64,000 nt of DNA, from assembly GCA_038049695.1 (NCBI GenBank), contig CP142451.1:72060001-72124000 (forward strand). Direction: 5' to 3'. Below, piece after piece: positions 1 through 12,180 of the stretch; within the stretch, counting starts at the first letter, position 1; each line of letters starts with the position of its first letter. The notes below the pieces were generated by a model that saw only the letters and a list, made by a program, of their open reading frames with translations, did not search any database and was not told where the DNA came from. A program made the translations under genes and the position numbers. The stretch is from Cinnamomum chago. Taxonomy: Eukaryota; Streptophyta; Magnoliopsida; Laurales; Lauraceae.

Positions 1-1870
1 GATTATCTCATTCAAATCAATACAAGACAAAACCAATCACATGGTAATCCCTTTAGTCTAGCCAGTCATGTTCATCAATTACATATCACGGGGTACTAAG
101 GTACACTCTAAGTCCGGTCCAAGTCCTAATTCTACAAGGGATTATGTTTCATAATTAGTTAAGTGTTTTATGCCAAGAGAGAGTGTACAAGGAATTATAA
201 CAACGGATACGATTAAATAAGTCAAGGAGGAATTATGATACAAACCTAGGCAAGTGATGTCATACATGTATCCTACCTGTTCTAACGGAGTACGTGTGGA
301 ATTGGATCAACGATGCTTCTAAAGAAATCTCTTGGTGTACAATCACGTTAAGCATCTATTAATTCAATTCCATACACATTCGGTTACCCCATGTTTAATA
401 CACGAATACCTAGACACCTAATCAAAGCACACCAAGCCACGTGCTACGATTTATTCCCCATTAATGGTCAACGGATAGTAGGTTCATGGTTTCCAACATC
501 TAAGGCCCAAACCTAAGTTAATAGTCTCATTTCTAATAAAATATAGGCTGGGTCAATAATCTGAGTTTTTCAATCAATTCCCGACCTCCGATCATGATGA
601 AACTAGAACCATTGGACTCTACATCTCAAGGGCTTTCCAACGGTATATAATATGTAGAAATCGGAAAGTACGGATTAAAAATTATAAGTGTTTTAAGTCC
701 ATTTCCAAAGTTATCAAAAATTATGAAAATGCCCTCCGATCGATTAGACAACAGGTCCGATCGATCGGACTGATTTCGCCTCAGTTAATTGAGACCAAAT
801 TGCAGTCCGATCGATCAGCTTGCAGGCCCGATCGATCGGCACTGTAGCTTGAGCCCAAAAATGGGGTTTTCACATCTTTTTCCTGTAGAAAACGAGCCTC
901 CATGCTCCCCAATCATTTCAATCATTCTTTCCATCCATTCTATCAAATTGAAAACCTTCAAAGCTACCATTTAACAATTAATCCAATCCAAATCACAAAT
1001 CTAACCTAACATGTCAATCCCAATGCAATACCAATAATAAGCTCGGAATTTGGGTAATCTAACAAGGATATCATTGCAATCAAAAGAAAACAATGCACAC
1101 ATGATTAAATATAAAATGCATATCTACTTGCCTCAACCAAGAAGATGATTAAAATTGGAAAAGCTTGAGGAGAAGCTTTCTACCACGAAAACCACAATCT
1201 ACCCCGCTCAAAAGTAATCTAGAACACCGAGAAGAAGAAAGAAAGGAAAAAGATCATGATCCAACCTATTCTAAACAAAAGAGAAAACGAATAGAAAAGT
1301 TGATGATGGGAAAAGGCTTACCAACTAATATCAATGAAGAGAGGAGATCAAAAGGAAGAAGATGTGCGGTCCGGATCGCGAAGGTAATCTCTCCCGGAGG
1401 AAGATCTGGGCTTGAGAAGAGAAGGGGAAGAAGATGGGTTGTTGTAACTCTCGTTCGTTGCAGAAATGAGAATGAGATTAGGGCTAATCCCTGATTAAGA
1501 AGAGAGGGAAAGGAGAAAGACCGAATTGCCCTTTAAGTGGGCCCGGTGAAAGAATGGACCATTTGAAGGGTGAAGACAAAAATGATCAGCGCGACGAGAC
1601 CTTTCCAACGAACCCAAAATCACGGTGATACGGATTTTTCCAGAAAAACACTCAATTTTCCCTAATTTGCAAACTACCCACCTGCTAGGATCAAACGAAC
1701 TCGAAATCAAACGAAACTTCGCAGACACTATTCTAATACTAAAAGAAACTCACTCAAGGCCTAAACCCACTTAAATTCTAAAAATACAATTAATTATAAT
1801 AATAATAAAATAAATGGGTCAACGGCCTGCTATTGGGCCCAATTGACCCAGTAAGGTCGCGGACCTTACA
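1..1870 (-). mobile_element. Tekay-type Gypsy LTR, partial (runs off left edge)
   Basis: Read on the minus strand, the sequence begins TGTAAGGTCCGCGACC at 1870 and follows the LTR at 8561-11650 block by block: the GGGCCCAATT motif, the GTGAGTTTCTTTTAGT block, the GGGTTCGTTGGAAAGGTC block and the block ending near 10613. It therefore holds about the first 1.9 kb of a ~3.1-kb LTR. The boundary with the Copia gag at 1870/1871 is sharp, so the element was inserted into that Copia. Whether it is a solo LTR or the end of a full element cannot be seen. The middle (about 700-900) does not match the other copy and carries a palindrome cluster instead. Short ATG frames at 789-974 and 1165-1494 look like chance. 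Confidence 0.85.
735..840. repeat. Palindrome cluster CCGATCGATCGG in Tekay LTR
   Basis: There are four copies of a CCGATCGATCGG-like palindrome within about 105 bp. The one at 755-770, GTCCGATCGATCGGAC, is a perfect 16-bp palindrome; those near 735, 804 and 827 are nearly so. The cluster lies in the part of the LTR that differs between the two Tekay copies in this window. Confidence 0.85.
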
Positions 1871-3430
1871 CTAATGGTAATCGTTAATGAGATGTGGTCA
1901 CTCGGTAAGCAAATCTCTAAAGGCAAAGTTTGTAGCAAAATCCTTAGGTCTCTACCTGAAAGATTTCACCCCCAAAGTGACTTCTATAGAAGAGTACAAT
2001 GACCCTGAAACTATGAAAGCAGAAGAACTATCAAGAAACATTAGAACCTTTGAGATGAAAATGAATAATGCTTTTAATAAATCCAAAGAGAATAAATCTA
2101 TAGCTTTAAAGGCTTTTCAACCATCTCCATCTAAAGAAGAATCAGGCAATGAAAATGAAAGTGATGATGAAGATGTTGCCTTGCTTACTAAAAGATTCTT
2201 AAGACAATTTAAGAAAAAGACTTCAAAGTTTAATAGAAAAGCGAAACCTTTTGATAAAAATAAAGCTAGCTCCTCTTCTAAATATCAATCCAGAAATGTA
2301 AAATGCTATAATTGTCAAAAGTTTGGACACATATCAACTGAGTGTCCAATGGAAAGGAAAGTTAAAAAAAAAGACTCTTGTGGCTACATGGGATGACTCT
2401 TCTGAAGCTAAATCAGACTCAGATGAATCACACAAAGATGAGACAAAAAATTACACTATATTAATGGCCAGAACAGTGTGTGATCCATCGTTGAGATAAC
2501 AGAAAATTCTGAAAGAACTGATGTTGAGAAATCTGAGAATGAGTCTGAATCTGATTATGACAACTCAAATAATGAAAAAGATGATGAAGATCCTCAAGTT
2601 ACATATGATAGACTTTATGAGGAAAGCTGCAAATTGATTGAAGCCATGAGCAAACAAAAATCCAAGAACAAAGTCTTAAAAGACAAATTTGAAACCTTAA
2701 CTGATGAAAAGAATATCTTCGCAATTGAACTAAAAGAAGTTAATTCTCAATTTCAAATTGCTAATGAAAAATTAATCAAGTTCAAGAGAGATGAAAAAGA
2801 AAATGAAACTCTAAAAGAAGTAAACACACAATTAAGGGATGAAGTCACTAGTCTGAAATGGTTTAAAGAGAAGTATGAATATTCATTTACCCATGGAGAA
2901 GAAAAATTTGAAAGACTTTTTAAAATGGAAAAATATCATAGAGACAAAACTGGATTAGGATTCAACAAATAAGACAAACCTAATCCTAATGCCTCTACTG
3001 TGTTAGTGAAAGGAGAAGCTTCCTCTAATAGTCAAAACAATTCCGAAATTACATGTTATTCATGTGGAAGCAAAGGACATGACAAGTATTAGTGCAAAAT
3101 GAAACAAATTAAAAGATAGTCCATCAAAACTTGTGTCAACCCCCATAAAGATAAATAGACTAAAATATCTTTTCAAAACAATTTCATCAATCACTCATTC
3201 TCTCAACAATTAAATGTGTTGATGAAACAAATTGGTCGTCTAAAGTTGCAATTCCATAATCATACAAGACTGTCAAATCAACTGAAAACTATTCTAAGAA
3301 ATCTTTTCACCAACAAAATCCTAACAAAGCTAGATCTCAAGGTCCTAGTGAAATCCCTGTCATCCAAAGATTCATATGGGTTCCCAAGAACAAAGGCCTA
3401 GTAGTTCATACAGCTCTTAAAGCCATTGAC
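1871..3430 (+). pseudogene. SIRE Copia gag and gag-protease linker (broken)
   Basis: The sequence opens in the C-terminal part of a UBN2-type gag domain (the KVTSIEEYNDPETMKAEEL region), so the N-terminal half is missing. A CCHC zinc knuckle, CYNCQKFGHISTEC, lies at 2304-2345. A Lys/Glu-rich coiled coil follows (about 2600-2970). A second knuckle at 3054-3095 has a TAG at 3090-3092, just before its last Cys. Other stops and shifts fall near 2397, 2970 and 3110. In this family gag forms the particle and the knuckles bind genomic RNA. The linker resembles the protein of the non-autonomous element at 53873-55276 and the minus-strand Copia at 62450-63453. Confidence 0.85.
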
Positions 3431-3436
3431 CAAACC

Positions 3437-4982
3437 TTGTGGTACCTAGATAGTGGATGCTCTAGACACATGACTGGGGATAGAGCACATTTCTCATCTT
3501 TAATTGAATATGAGGGTGGAACTGTCACTTTTGGTGATGGAAATGTTGTTAAAGTTGTTGGTAAGGGTACATTGAATGTTCCCAACATGCCTGTTATTGA
3601 AAATGTTTTATATGTCGTTGGTTTGAAACATAACTTGCTAAGCATTTCTCAAATATGTGATAAAGATCATGTTGTTAACTTCAGTAGTTATGGTTGTGAG
3701 ATCTCCAAAAATGGAAAGGTTATTCTAAAAGGTCTTAGAACCAATGACAACTGTTATGTTATTAGTAACCACGAAGAATCATCCAGTTCAGCCTGTCATA
3801 TTGCTCATCTTGATGAAGCTCAACTATGGAATAAAAGACTTGGACATTTGAACTCTAGAGACCTGTCCAAATTGAACAAATAAGTTAAGGGTCTTCCAAA
3901 AATCAGCAAAGAGTCAAAAACAGTTTGTGGAGAATGTCAAAAAGGTAAACAAATCAGAAACTCTCACAAAAAGACCAAGTCTCTAAAGACCTCTAGACCT
4001 CTAGAGCTTCTTCATATGGACCTGGTTGGTCCAACAAAAAAAAAAGAGTAAGGGGGGCAAAAGATACTTTCTTGTTATTGTTGATGATTATTCCAGATTC
4101 ACTTGGGTTACATTTCTAAGAGAGAAATCTGATGCGTATGCTGAATTTAAAAAGATTGTGAAAAGGATCCAAGTTGAAAAAGGAAGAGCAGTTGCTCGAA
4201 TAAGAAGTGATCATGGTGGTGAATTTGAAAATACAAAGTTTGGAAAATATTGTGATAAGTATGGAATTCACCATGAATTTTCTGCCCCTAAAACTCCTCA
4301 ACAAAATGGTATTGCTTAAAGAAAGAATCGGGTCTTACAAGAAATGGCCACAGTTATGCTTCATGGAAAGAATGTTCCTAGAGATCTATGGGCTGAAGCA
4401 GTTAGTACAGCATGTCACATCATAAATAGGGTATACTTGAGAACTGACTTGGATAAAACTGCTTATGAATTATGGCATGAGAAAAGGCCTAACATTAGCT
4501 ACTTTAAAATTTTTGGTAGCAAGTGCTATATACTCAAGGACAGAGAACACTTGAGCAAATTTGATTCTAAAAGTGATGAAGGCATCTTCATTGGCTATTC
4601 TCAAAAGAGTCGTGCCTACAAAGTGTTGAATATAAACACTGGAGCCATACAAGAATCCATAAATGTAGTCATTGATGACAAACTAAATGATTTCAGTCAT
4701 CAAGAAAACCCTGATAATGATGAGATAAATGTCCCAACTGAAAAACTGGATGAGTCTCCAATCTCTAAGGATTTGGTAAATGTGAAACATCATTCTATGG
4801 ACCAAATTCTGGGAGATCCTTTGGCTGGTGTCAAAACTAGAAGACAATTAGAAAACATTGTTAGCTATCTTTGCTTTACTTCTACTTTTGAACCTAAAAA
4901 TGTTGATGAAACTTTTTCTGATGATAATTGGATAAATGCCATGGAAGAAGAGTTAAATCAATTTGCTAGAAATGAAGTTTGA
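3437..4982 (+). pseudogene. Copia protease and integrase (broken; catalytic Glu is a stop)
   Basis: The protease starts at WYLDSGCSRHMTGD, with the DSG active-site triad. The integrase zinc domain follows (LWNKRLGHLNSRDLSKLNK, then CGECQKGK), with a stop near 3882. The core shows the first Asp (HMDLVGPT) and second Asp (RSDHGGEF). The third residue, normally Glu in NGVAERKNR, is a TAA at 4317-4319. A frameshift sits at the A-run near 4032-4043. The GKNVPRDLWAEAV and [12 protein letters not shown] segments downstream are typical of the Copia integrase C-terminus. In the family these proteins cleave the polyprotein and insert the cDNA; here neither could work. Confidence 0.9.
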
Positions 4983-5872
4983 GATCTAGTGCCTAAACCT
5001 CATGACAAAAATGTTGTAGGTACCAAGTGGATTTACAAAAATAAACTCGATGAAAATGGTATCATTGTTAGAAACAAGGCCAGGCTGGTTGCTCAAGGGT
5101 ACTCTCAAATTGAAGGAATAGATTTTGAAGAAACTTTTGCTCCCGTTGCTAGACTTGAATCCATTAGAATCCTTCTTGCCATTGCTTATTCTTTAAAATT
5201 TAAACTATACCAAATGGATGTCAAAAGTACTTTTCTAAATGGTATTTTGGAAGAAGAAGTTTATGTTGAGCAACCCAAAGGATTTGAAGACCCTAAGAAG
5301 CCTAACCATGTATATCATCTTAGAAAGGCTCTTTATGGTCTCAAACAAGCCCCTAGAGCTTGATATGAAAGGCTTACTCAATTCTTAATTGATCAAAGCT
5401 TTGAAAGGGGCAGTGTGGATAAAACTCTCTTTATTCAAACAAACAATGATAACATTTTGATTGCACAAATTTATGTTGATGATATAGTGTTTGGATCTAC
5501 TTGTAATGATCTCACAGAAAAGTTTACTAATCTTATGAAATTTGAATTTGAAATGAGCATTGTTGGTGAACTTAATTTCTTTTTAGGATTACAAGTTAAA
5601 CAATTGTCTGATGGAAGGTTTATTTCCCAAACCAAACATGCTAAAGAATTAATCAAAAGGTTTGGATTAGATTCAGCCAAGCACATGAACACACCCATGA
5701 GCACAACACTCAAATTATCTAGGGAGTCGAGTGGTAAGAGTGTTGGTTCTAGTCTGTATAGGAGCATGATAGGCAGCTTATTATATCTTACAGCCAGTAG
5801 ACCTGATATTGCATTCAGTGTAGGAGCTTGCGCCAGATATCAATCCGATCACAAAGAAATTCATTTGAAAGT
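4983..5872 (+). pseudogene. Copia reverse transcriptase (broken, split by insertion)
   Basis: Clear Copia RT landmarks are [62 protein letters not shown] and the catalytic QIYVDDIVFGS at about 5472-5483, then FFLGLQVK and SRPDIAFSVG. In-frame stops fall at the start (W to TGA, 4980-4982) and after QAPRA (W to TGA, about 5361-5363). The reading frame is cut at HLK (about 5871), where the TRIM/Tekay insertion begins, and resumes at 11656 with the continuing protein sequence. Confidence 0.93.
5868..5872. repeat. Left target-site duplication of the TRIM/Tekay insertion
   Basis: AAAGT here and AAAGC at 11651-11655 flank the inserted block 5873-11650, with one mismatch. The Copia protein sequence joins smoothly across them, so this is a retrotransposon insertion scar. 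Confidence 0.75.
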
Positions 5873-6252
5873 TGTAACGCCTCACCCTTCATGCATGCAT
5901 GATATTGTCCGCTTTGGCCCACCGGCCTCACGGTTTTGCTTCTGATGGGCCTCAACCCATCAAAAGGCCTCATACAAGGTAAGGGTGTAAGTTCTACACA
6001 TAACCCCATTCACTTTCCTCTCTATAGTCGATGTGGGACTCCGGGGCGTCACAATACACCCCCCTTAAGGCTGCACGTCCCTGTGCAGTAGCCTGCCAGC
6101 CATCTTGGCCTGCCCACATGGAGACCCACCCACTTGCACCAGACCACGACAGGGGACCCACACTCGAACTAGTAGATAGTCGTCTCTGATATCATTTATA
6201 ACGCCCCACCCTTCACACCGATGTCCTCAACTGATGCTCATGCTCCTCCTTA
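5873..6252 (-). mobile_element. TRIM-like element (truncated)
   Basis: Read on the minus strand: a truncated 5' LTR ends at about 6197; a primer-binding-like TGATATCAGAG sits at 6184-6194 (initiator-tRNA-Met type, one change from TGGTATCAGAG). A ~125-bp internal region without coding capacity follows, then a polypurine tract TTAAGGGGGGTGTAT at about 6054-6068 and a 3' LTR of 181 bp (6053 to 5873) starting TGTGACGCC and ending GGCGTTACA. Tiny LTRs with PBS and PPT but no genes define TRIMs. The 5' LTR keeps only ~55 bp before Tekay RT sequence starts. Confidence 0.75.
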
Positions 6253-6737
6253 GATTTTGAGTACACCAATTATATGCTAAGCTGAACAAATGTGAATTTT
6301 GGTTGAAGCAAGTGGCATTTTTGGGTCATATTATCTCTAAGGATGGATTGACAATGGACCCTAAGAAGGTAGCAGTGGTTGTTAATTGGGGTAGTCCACG
6401 AAATGTAGCGGAGATTCGCAGTTTTCTGGGACTTGCGGGCTACTACTATAGAAGGTTTGTGAAAGAGTTTTCAGCCATAGCATCTCCACTTACTAAGTTA
6501 ACAAGGAAGGATGTTCCGTTTGTGTGGACAGTAGAGTGTGAGAACAGTTTTCAAGAATTGAAAACCAGGTTGACTACAACACCCATACTTGCCTTACTCT
6601 CTGGCAGTGGAGGATTTGTGGTTTATACAGATGCATCAGGGATTGGATTGGGCTGCGTTCTCATGCAGAATGATAAAGTGATAGCCTACGAGTCAAGACA
6701 ATTGAAGGATCATGAGAAAAAAGTATGCCACACATGA
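6253..6737 (+). pseudogene. Tekay chromovirus RT end and RNase H start (truncated)
   Basis: The frame enters at the very end of the Gypsy RT ([20 protein letters not shown], then [15 protein letters not shown]) and continues into RNase H ([18 protein letters not shown]). Gag, protease and nearly all of RT are missing, replaced by the TRIM. A frameshift near 6715-6737 moves the RNase H into the frame of the next segment (the sequence after LKDHEKK). Chromovirus RNase H removes the RNA strand during cDNA synthesis. Assignment to Tekay/Del rests on the downstream integrase and chromodomain and on the ~3-kb LTR. Confidence 0.88.
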
Positions 6738-8550
6738 TTTAGAACTGGCAGCAGTGATGTTTGCATTGAAATTGTGGAGGCATTATCTGTATGGAGAGAG
6801 ATTTGAGCTGCACACAGATCACAAGAGTCTGCAATATCTGTTTACACAGGGCAATTTAAATAATAGGCAGCGAAGATGGATGGAGTACATAAAGGATTAT
6901 GATTTTCTGATTAAGTACCAGCCTGGTAGGGTGAATGTTGTAGCAGATGCTCTCAGTAGGAAGGCATCTTTTAGTGGGTGTGTAATGCCAGAATGGAGAT
7001 GGATGGAGCAGTTCAGGGATATGGATGTGGAGGTATGGCCTGTTAACGAGAAAGTATTGGTTGCTACTAGGGGAGTTTGGGAGCCAAAAATAGTTAACAA
7101 GATCAAGGAAGCTCAGAAGGATGATCCTAAGTTGCAGAGGATTATTGACCACATTGATGATCATTCAGAATTCAGATTGATTGGAGGAATCTTCTCTTGC
7201 AAAGACAGCTTGTGTGTGCCAGATGTGCAAGACATCAAGTTAGAGCTGATGACGGATGCGCACCACACCAGATATTCAGTTCACCCAAGGAGCACCAAAA
7301 TGTATCAGAATTTGAAGAATCACTATTGGTGGGTGAAAATGAAGAAAGAGATTGCAAAATTTGTCGCTAAGTGTATGACTTGTCAGCAGATTAAGGCAGA
7401 ACACAAGAAGCCTCCTGGTTTGCTGCACCCGTTGGATATTCCTCACTGGAAATGGGAGAACATCACTATGAATTTTGTGTTAGGGTTGCCGAACACTAGA
7501 AATGGTAATGATGTTATTTCGGTGATTGTGGATAGATTGACGAAGTCAACACATTTTATGCCATTCAAGACTGGACAATTTATGAACAAGATGACTGTGT
7601 TGTACATGGACAATATAGTTAAGTTGCATGGAGTGCCTAAGTCCATAGTATCCAATCGAGACCCTAAGTTTGTCTCTCAGTTTTGGTCTACTTTCCAATC
7701 ATCTACGGGTACTCAGTTGAAGTTCAGCATAGCTTACCACCCTCAGACAGATGGACAGTCTGAGCGTACCATCCAGACATTGGAAGATCTTCTCCAAGCA
7801 TGTGTTTTGGATTTCAAGGAGAGTTGGGATGAAAGCTTGCCTCTATGTGAGTTCGCCTACAATAACAACTATCATTCAAGTATTGGTATGGCACAATTTG
7901 AGGCATTATACGGGCGAAGATGCAGGACCCCAGCATGTTGGGAGGAAGTAGGAGTTCGAAGTTTCCATGGACCTTCAGAGGTTGTTGACTCCAGTGAGAA
8001 AGTCAGAATTGCTCGGATGAGGATGAAAGAGTCACGTGATCGACAGAAGAGCTATGCAGACAAGAGGCGGAGACCTCTAGAATTCCAAGTGGGGGATAAG
8101 GTGTTTCTGAATGTGTCACCGATGAGAGGAGTTGTCAGATTTGGACAGAAAGGGAAGCTTGTGAAGAGGTTTGTGGGACCATTTGAGATAAAGAGCAGAA
8201 TTGGAGACGTGGCCTATCGTCTTGTGCTACCGCCTAAGTTAGCTGGTGTGCACGATGTTTTCCATGTCTCAATGCTTCGAAAATATGTTCAAGATCCTAC
8301 TCACGTGTTGCAGTACGAGCCCCTTCAAATTCAGGCAGATGCAACCTATGTGGAGCGTCTGGCACAGATCATCGACACCAAGGAAGTAGTGTTGCGTACC
8401 AAGACCATTCAGTGGGTTAAGGTACAATGGGAGCATCATACTTCGGAGGAGGCCACATGGGAGCTCAAGGACCAGATGCAGAAGGCCTATCCTTATCTTT
8501 TTCCTGATGAGGTATGTTTAGGCATTTGGGGGACCAAATGTTCTTTTTAG
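6712..8550 (+). pseudogene. Tekay chromovirus RNase H, integrase and chromodomain
   Basis: An open stretch of 612 codons. In order: rest of RNase H ([41 protein letters not shown]); integrase zinc domain ([20 protein letters not shown]); catalytic core with second Asp (NRDPKF) and Glu ([10 protein letters not shown]); [10 protein letters not shown] and [10 protein letters not shown] near the C-terminus; then a chromodomain-like tail ([16 protein letters not shown]). The first catalytic Asp, expected in MDFV, reads Asn (codon 7471-7473, [10 protein letters not shown]). In chromoviruses the chromodomain can steer insertion into heterochromatin. The length fits an intact 3' pol, but the loss of the 5' half and D-to-N make it non-functional. 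Confidence 0.93.
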
Positions 8551-8560
8551 AGGTGAGAGA
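8549..8560 (+). other. Polypurine tract of the Tekay element
   Basis: AGAGGTGAGAGA lies directly before the LTR start TGTAAGGTC at 8561, the position of the plus-strand primer in Gypsy elements. Confidence 0.75.
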
Positions 8561-11500
8561 TGTAAGGTCTGCGACCTTATTGGGTCAGTTGGGCCCAATT
8601 AACGGCCCGTTGACCCATTTATTTTGATGTTATTATAATTATTGTTTTATTAGATATTTAAGTGGGTTTAGATGGTGAGTGAGTTTCTTTTAGTGTTAGA
8701 ATAGTGCCTGTGGAGTTTCGTGCGATTCTGAGATCGTTTGACCTTAGTAAGGGGGTAGTTTGCAAATTAGAAAAAAATTGAGTGTTTTTTCGAAAAACTT
8801 CCTATCGCCGTGATTTTGGGTTCGTTGGAAAGGTCTCGTTGCTTTGATCAATTTTGTCTTCTGGCTCGTTGCGATCCGACGACCAACAACCCTTCTTATA
8901 ATTCATTTCTTCTCCGGACCCACTTAAGGGCATCTTAGTCTTTTCCCCTCCTTTTCTTCTTAAACAAGAGATTAACCCTAATCTCTTTTCTTTCTCTACA
9001 ACGAACGACAACCTACCGCATTCATTCTTCTTCTTCCTCATTTTCCAAGGCTCCAGAACTCCTTCCCTGAAGGATCACTTCCGCGATCCAAGCCGCTCAT
9101 CTTCTTCCTCACGATCTCCTCTTTCCATTGACATCAGTTTGGTAAGATTTCCCTCTCTTTCATCTTTTCAATCAATTCTCTTTGGTTTAGATTTAGGTTA
9201 GATCTTAAACTTTTCCTCTCTTTTCTTCTCCTTTGCGTGATAGATTGCATTTGGTCGGGGTAGATTGAGGTTTCCGCAGTAGTAAGGCTTCTCCTCAGAT
9301 TTCCCCAATTCCAATCTTCTTTTTGGTTGAGGCAAGTAGATCTGCATTTTATAATTAATCATGTGTGTATGTTTTCCATTGATTGGATGTGTTTTCTTGT
9401 TAGGTTTCCCTAATTCCAAGCCTTTTCTGTTATTAATTTGGGATTCATATGCTAGATTAGCTTCTTTTGGGGAATTTGGGTTTATTTAATTTAATTGTTA
9501 ATTAAATTTGTTAATTGATGTAAGTGGAAATGATGATGGATGGAATGAATTATTGGGGGAGCACGGTGGCTCAGTTTTGTGCAGGTGAACCTTGGAAGGA
9601 TTGGGAGAGGATTAGAAATGGTTTGGGTGAAAAACTGCAAAAATGGGGTTTCTATATTTGACGTTGGCAGTGTCCGGAGGATGAAGAGACGTCCAGGGAA
9701 AAAAAAAAAAAAGGAGGCAGATGGCTGGACGTGCAGAACGTTGAATGTTCTCAACGTTCTGAATGTCCGACCATGACATCAGCGCATAGGATGAATAAAA
9801 AAAAAAAAGAAACGTTGAATGGCCACTGGCATGAATGATGGCTATTGTTGGATTGTCCAACCAATGAATCAGACATATGGTTGGTCCATCGCGCATTATA
9901 TATATAAAGGGGCAAATTTCTATGGGCCATAATTTCTAAACCAAACGTCGGAATTTCGCGAGCCATATACCGTTGGAAAGCTCTTTAAGCGTAGAATCCA
10001 ATGATACATGTCTAGCGATGATTGGGAATCTGGAAGGGAGGTAGCTAAGGAGATTAATGATTTAGACCACTTTCTTGTTAGTAACGAGATTGTTAGCCTA
10101 GGTTTTGGCCTTAGACATTGGAAACCATGAAACCACTCTCACGTGACCATTAATGGGGTTTTGAAATCGTAGCACGTGGCTTGATTTGCTTCGATGGGTT
10201 GTCTAGGTATTCGTGTATTGTGTATGGTTTAACCAAACGCGTATGGAATTGAATTAATCGATGCTCAACATGATTGTACACTAAGGAAATTCTTTATAAG
10301 CATTGATGATTCGAATTCCCCACGCACTCCGTTAAACCACATATGGTACAGGGATGATAACACTTGCCTAGGATTGGATTGTAATCTCTCATTCGTTTGT
10401 TAATCGTATCAGTCGATTTTGTATCCTTATACACTCTTTTGGCATAAAACACCTAATTAATTATGAAACATAAACTCTTGTAGAATTAGAACAATGACCT
10501 GATTTAGAGTGTACATCAGGAACCATGTATCGTGTATTGATAAACATAATTGGCTAGAATGTAAGGGATTATCGTGTGGATGGTCTATCTTGTATTGTTT
10601 TGAATGAGATAATCCCTAAGAACACGCTTTGTTTGCTGAGCTAGCCAGACTTGCTTGTCTTGGTTTTCCCCGCGTGTCAACACCATTTTATTATTATTAT
10701 TTGCAAATCATGGCCAGTTGCAGTTTGGGGTTTATTGTTGGGCCGGTTACTCGGACTTCGGGGTGGGCAGTCAGCTTTGGATGGCGCCCATGGCGTTGAA
10801 TAGTTGGGAGCGGGCTTGGACCGTGCTACTATTCACGGGACCGAGAGCTTGGATCCCACTGGAGCCGGACTTTGGTATCAGTAATCCGGATAGGATTATT
10901 ACTGGTACCCCGTGAGGTGACTTGGACATCCACGGAGTCTCCCTCTTGTGCATTGCATTACATTGGTAGTGGTGATTGTTAGTATTGCTAGGATTCTTGT
11001 TATTGATTTTGATGATAGTTACTCATATTACATGCCTGGTATTGTTCCTTGTATTCTTACGATCTTGTACTTGTCATTACTCTTACATTTGATGCATGCT
11101 ATGTTATAATTATATCTTGCTTATCTATTGCTCAACATGTCGTTGACTCTGTTCCTAGGTGTACAGACTCCTCAGGTGAGTACTAGTGCGAGGAGCAGGC
11201 CGGTGAGGAGATCCTCTGAGTCCAGCAGAAGAGGCACGGGGAGTGGAGTGCCGATGACGTAGAGTAGCGTCATCGTTACCAGGCACATGAGAGACTCACT
11301 TTGGGACAAACATTAGATTTTATTAATTCATTGTTATTCTTTGTTGAATTTTTCTTTCATTGACTCTATGTTGTTTAATGGCCTTAGTTTCTAGGATGGC
11401 CATTGAATTAAATTAACTTCCTTTTTAGCTTTAATTGTTTCTTGCAACTTTAAATTTAATTGAGATTTATTATCCATTGTTGATATCAATGTATGAATTC

Positions 11501-11650
11501 CGCTATTGTTTTATATTTTGAGGTTGAAATACATTATCCTCACATCGGACTTACGATCCTTGGGCCAAAAAGGGTAAAAAATTTTAATTGGCCCAAAATT
11601 TCACTCCCCGGATTCGATTTATTCTCTAATCGGGTTCGGGGGACATGACA
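8561..11650 (+). mobile_element. 3' LTR of the Tekay element (3,090 bp)
   Basis: It starts TGTAAGGTCTGCGACC after the PPT and ends GGGGGACATGACA directly before the target duplication AAAGC. A likely TATA box, TATATATATAAAGG, is at 9898-9911. The region just upstream (about 9650-9890) has A-runs and short inverted motifs (AACGTT, GGACGT/ACGTCC, TTGGATTGTCCAA) instead of the GATCGATC palindromes of the copy at 1-1870. Nothing inside looks coding; the ATG frames at 9579-9776 and 10655-10915 have no recognisable domain. No matching 5' LTR remains in the window. Confidence 0.88.
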
Positions 11651-12180
11651 AAAGCTGTTAAAATAATCATTAGATATGTCTCAGGGACTTCAGGATATGG
11701 CTTATGGTATCCATATGACTCATCTACTTGCATTGCTGGATACTCATACGCCGATTGGGCTGGAAATGTGGATGATAGAAAATCTACAAGCGGTGGTGTT
11801 TTTACCTAGGAAACTGTCTTGTTGCATGGCACAGCAAGAAACAATCATCCATCTCATTATCAACAGTTGAAGCAAAATATATAGCAGCTGGTAGTGGTTG
11901 TACTCAAATGTTGTGGATGAGACAAATGCTCAAAGACTATGGTGTTGAACAGTGTAGCATAAACTTGTACTGTGATAACACTAGTGCTATCAATATCTCC
12001 AAAAATCCCGTCCAACACTCTAGAACCAAACATATTGATATTTGACATCATTTCATTAGAGAATTGGTTGAAGAATGAGTTATAGTTTTGGAGCATATTT
12101 CTATAGAAAAACAACTAGTAGACATTTTAACAAAACCCTTGGATGTTTCCAAATTTGAAAATATGTGAAAATCCCTTGGT
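11651..12180 (+). pseudogene. Copia RNase H, continuation after the nested insertion
   Basis: Starting at the right target duplication, the translation resumes the Copia RT/RNase H: IIRYVSGTSGYGLWYPY, AGYSYADWAGNVDDRKSTSG, then WHSKKQSSISLSTVEAKYIA, YCDNTSAINISKNPVQHSRT and DILTKPL. The order and spacing match the Copia RNase H C-terminus. Frameshifts (for example around 11810) and stops (about 12041, 12076, 12166) break it. It joins the segment ending at 5872. Confidence 0.92.

Noticed and set aside
5873..6252. Cassandra-type TRIM with 5S rRNA promoter in the LTR
   Set aside because: The TGTAACGCC ends and the Met primer site resemble it, but no 5S-like sequence is present in the 181-bp LTR; kept as a generic TRIM-like element.
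10655..10915. Small gene in the Tekay LTR
   Set aside because: 86-codon frame without motif inside a clear LTR.
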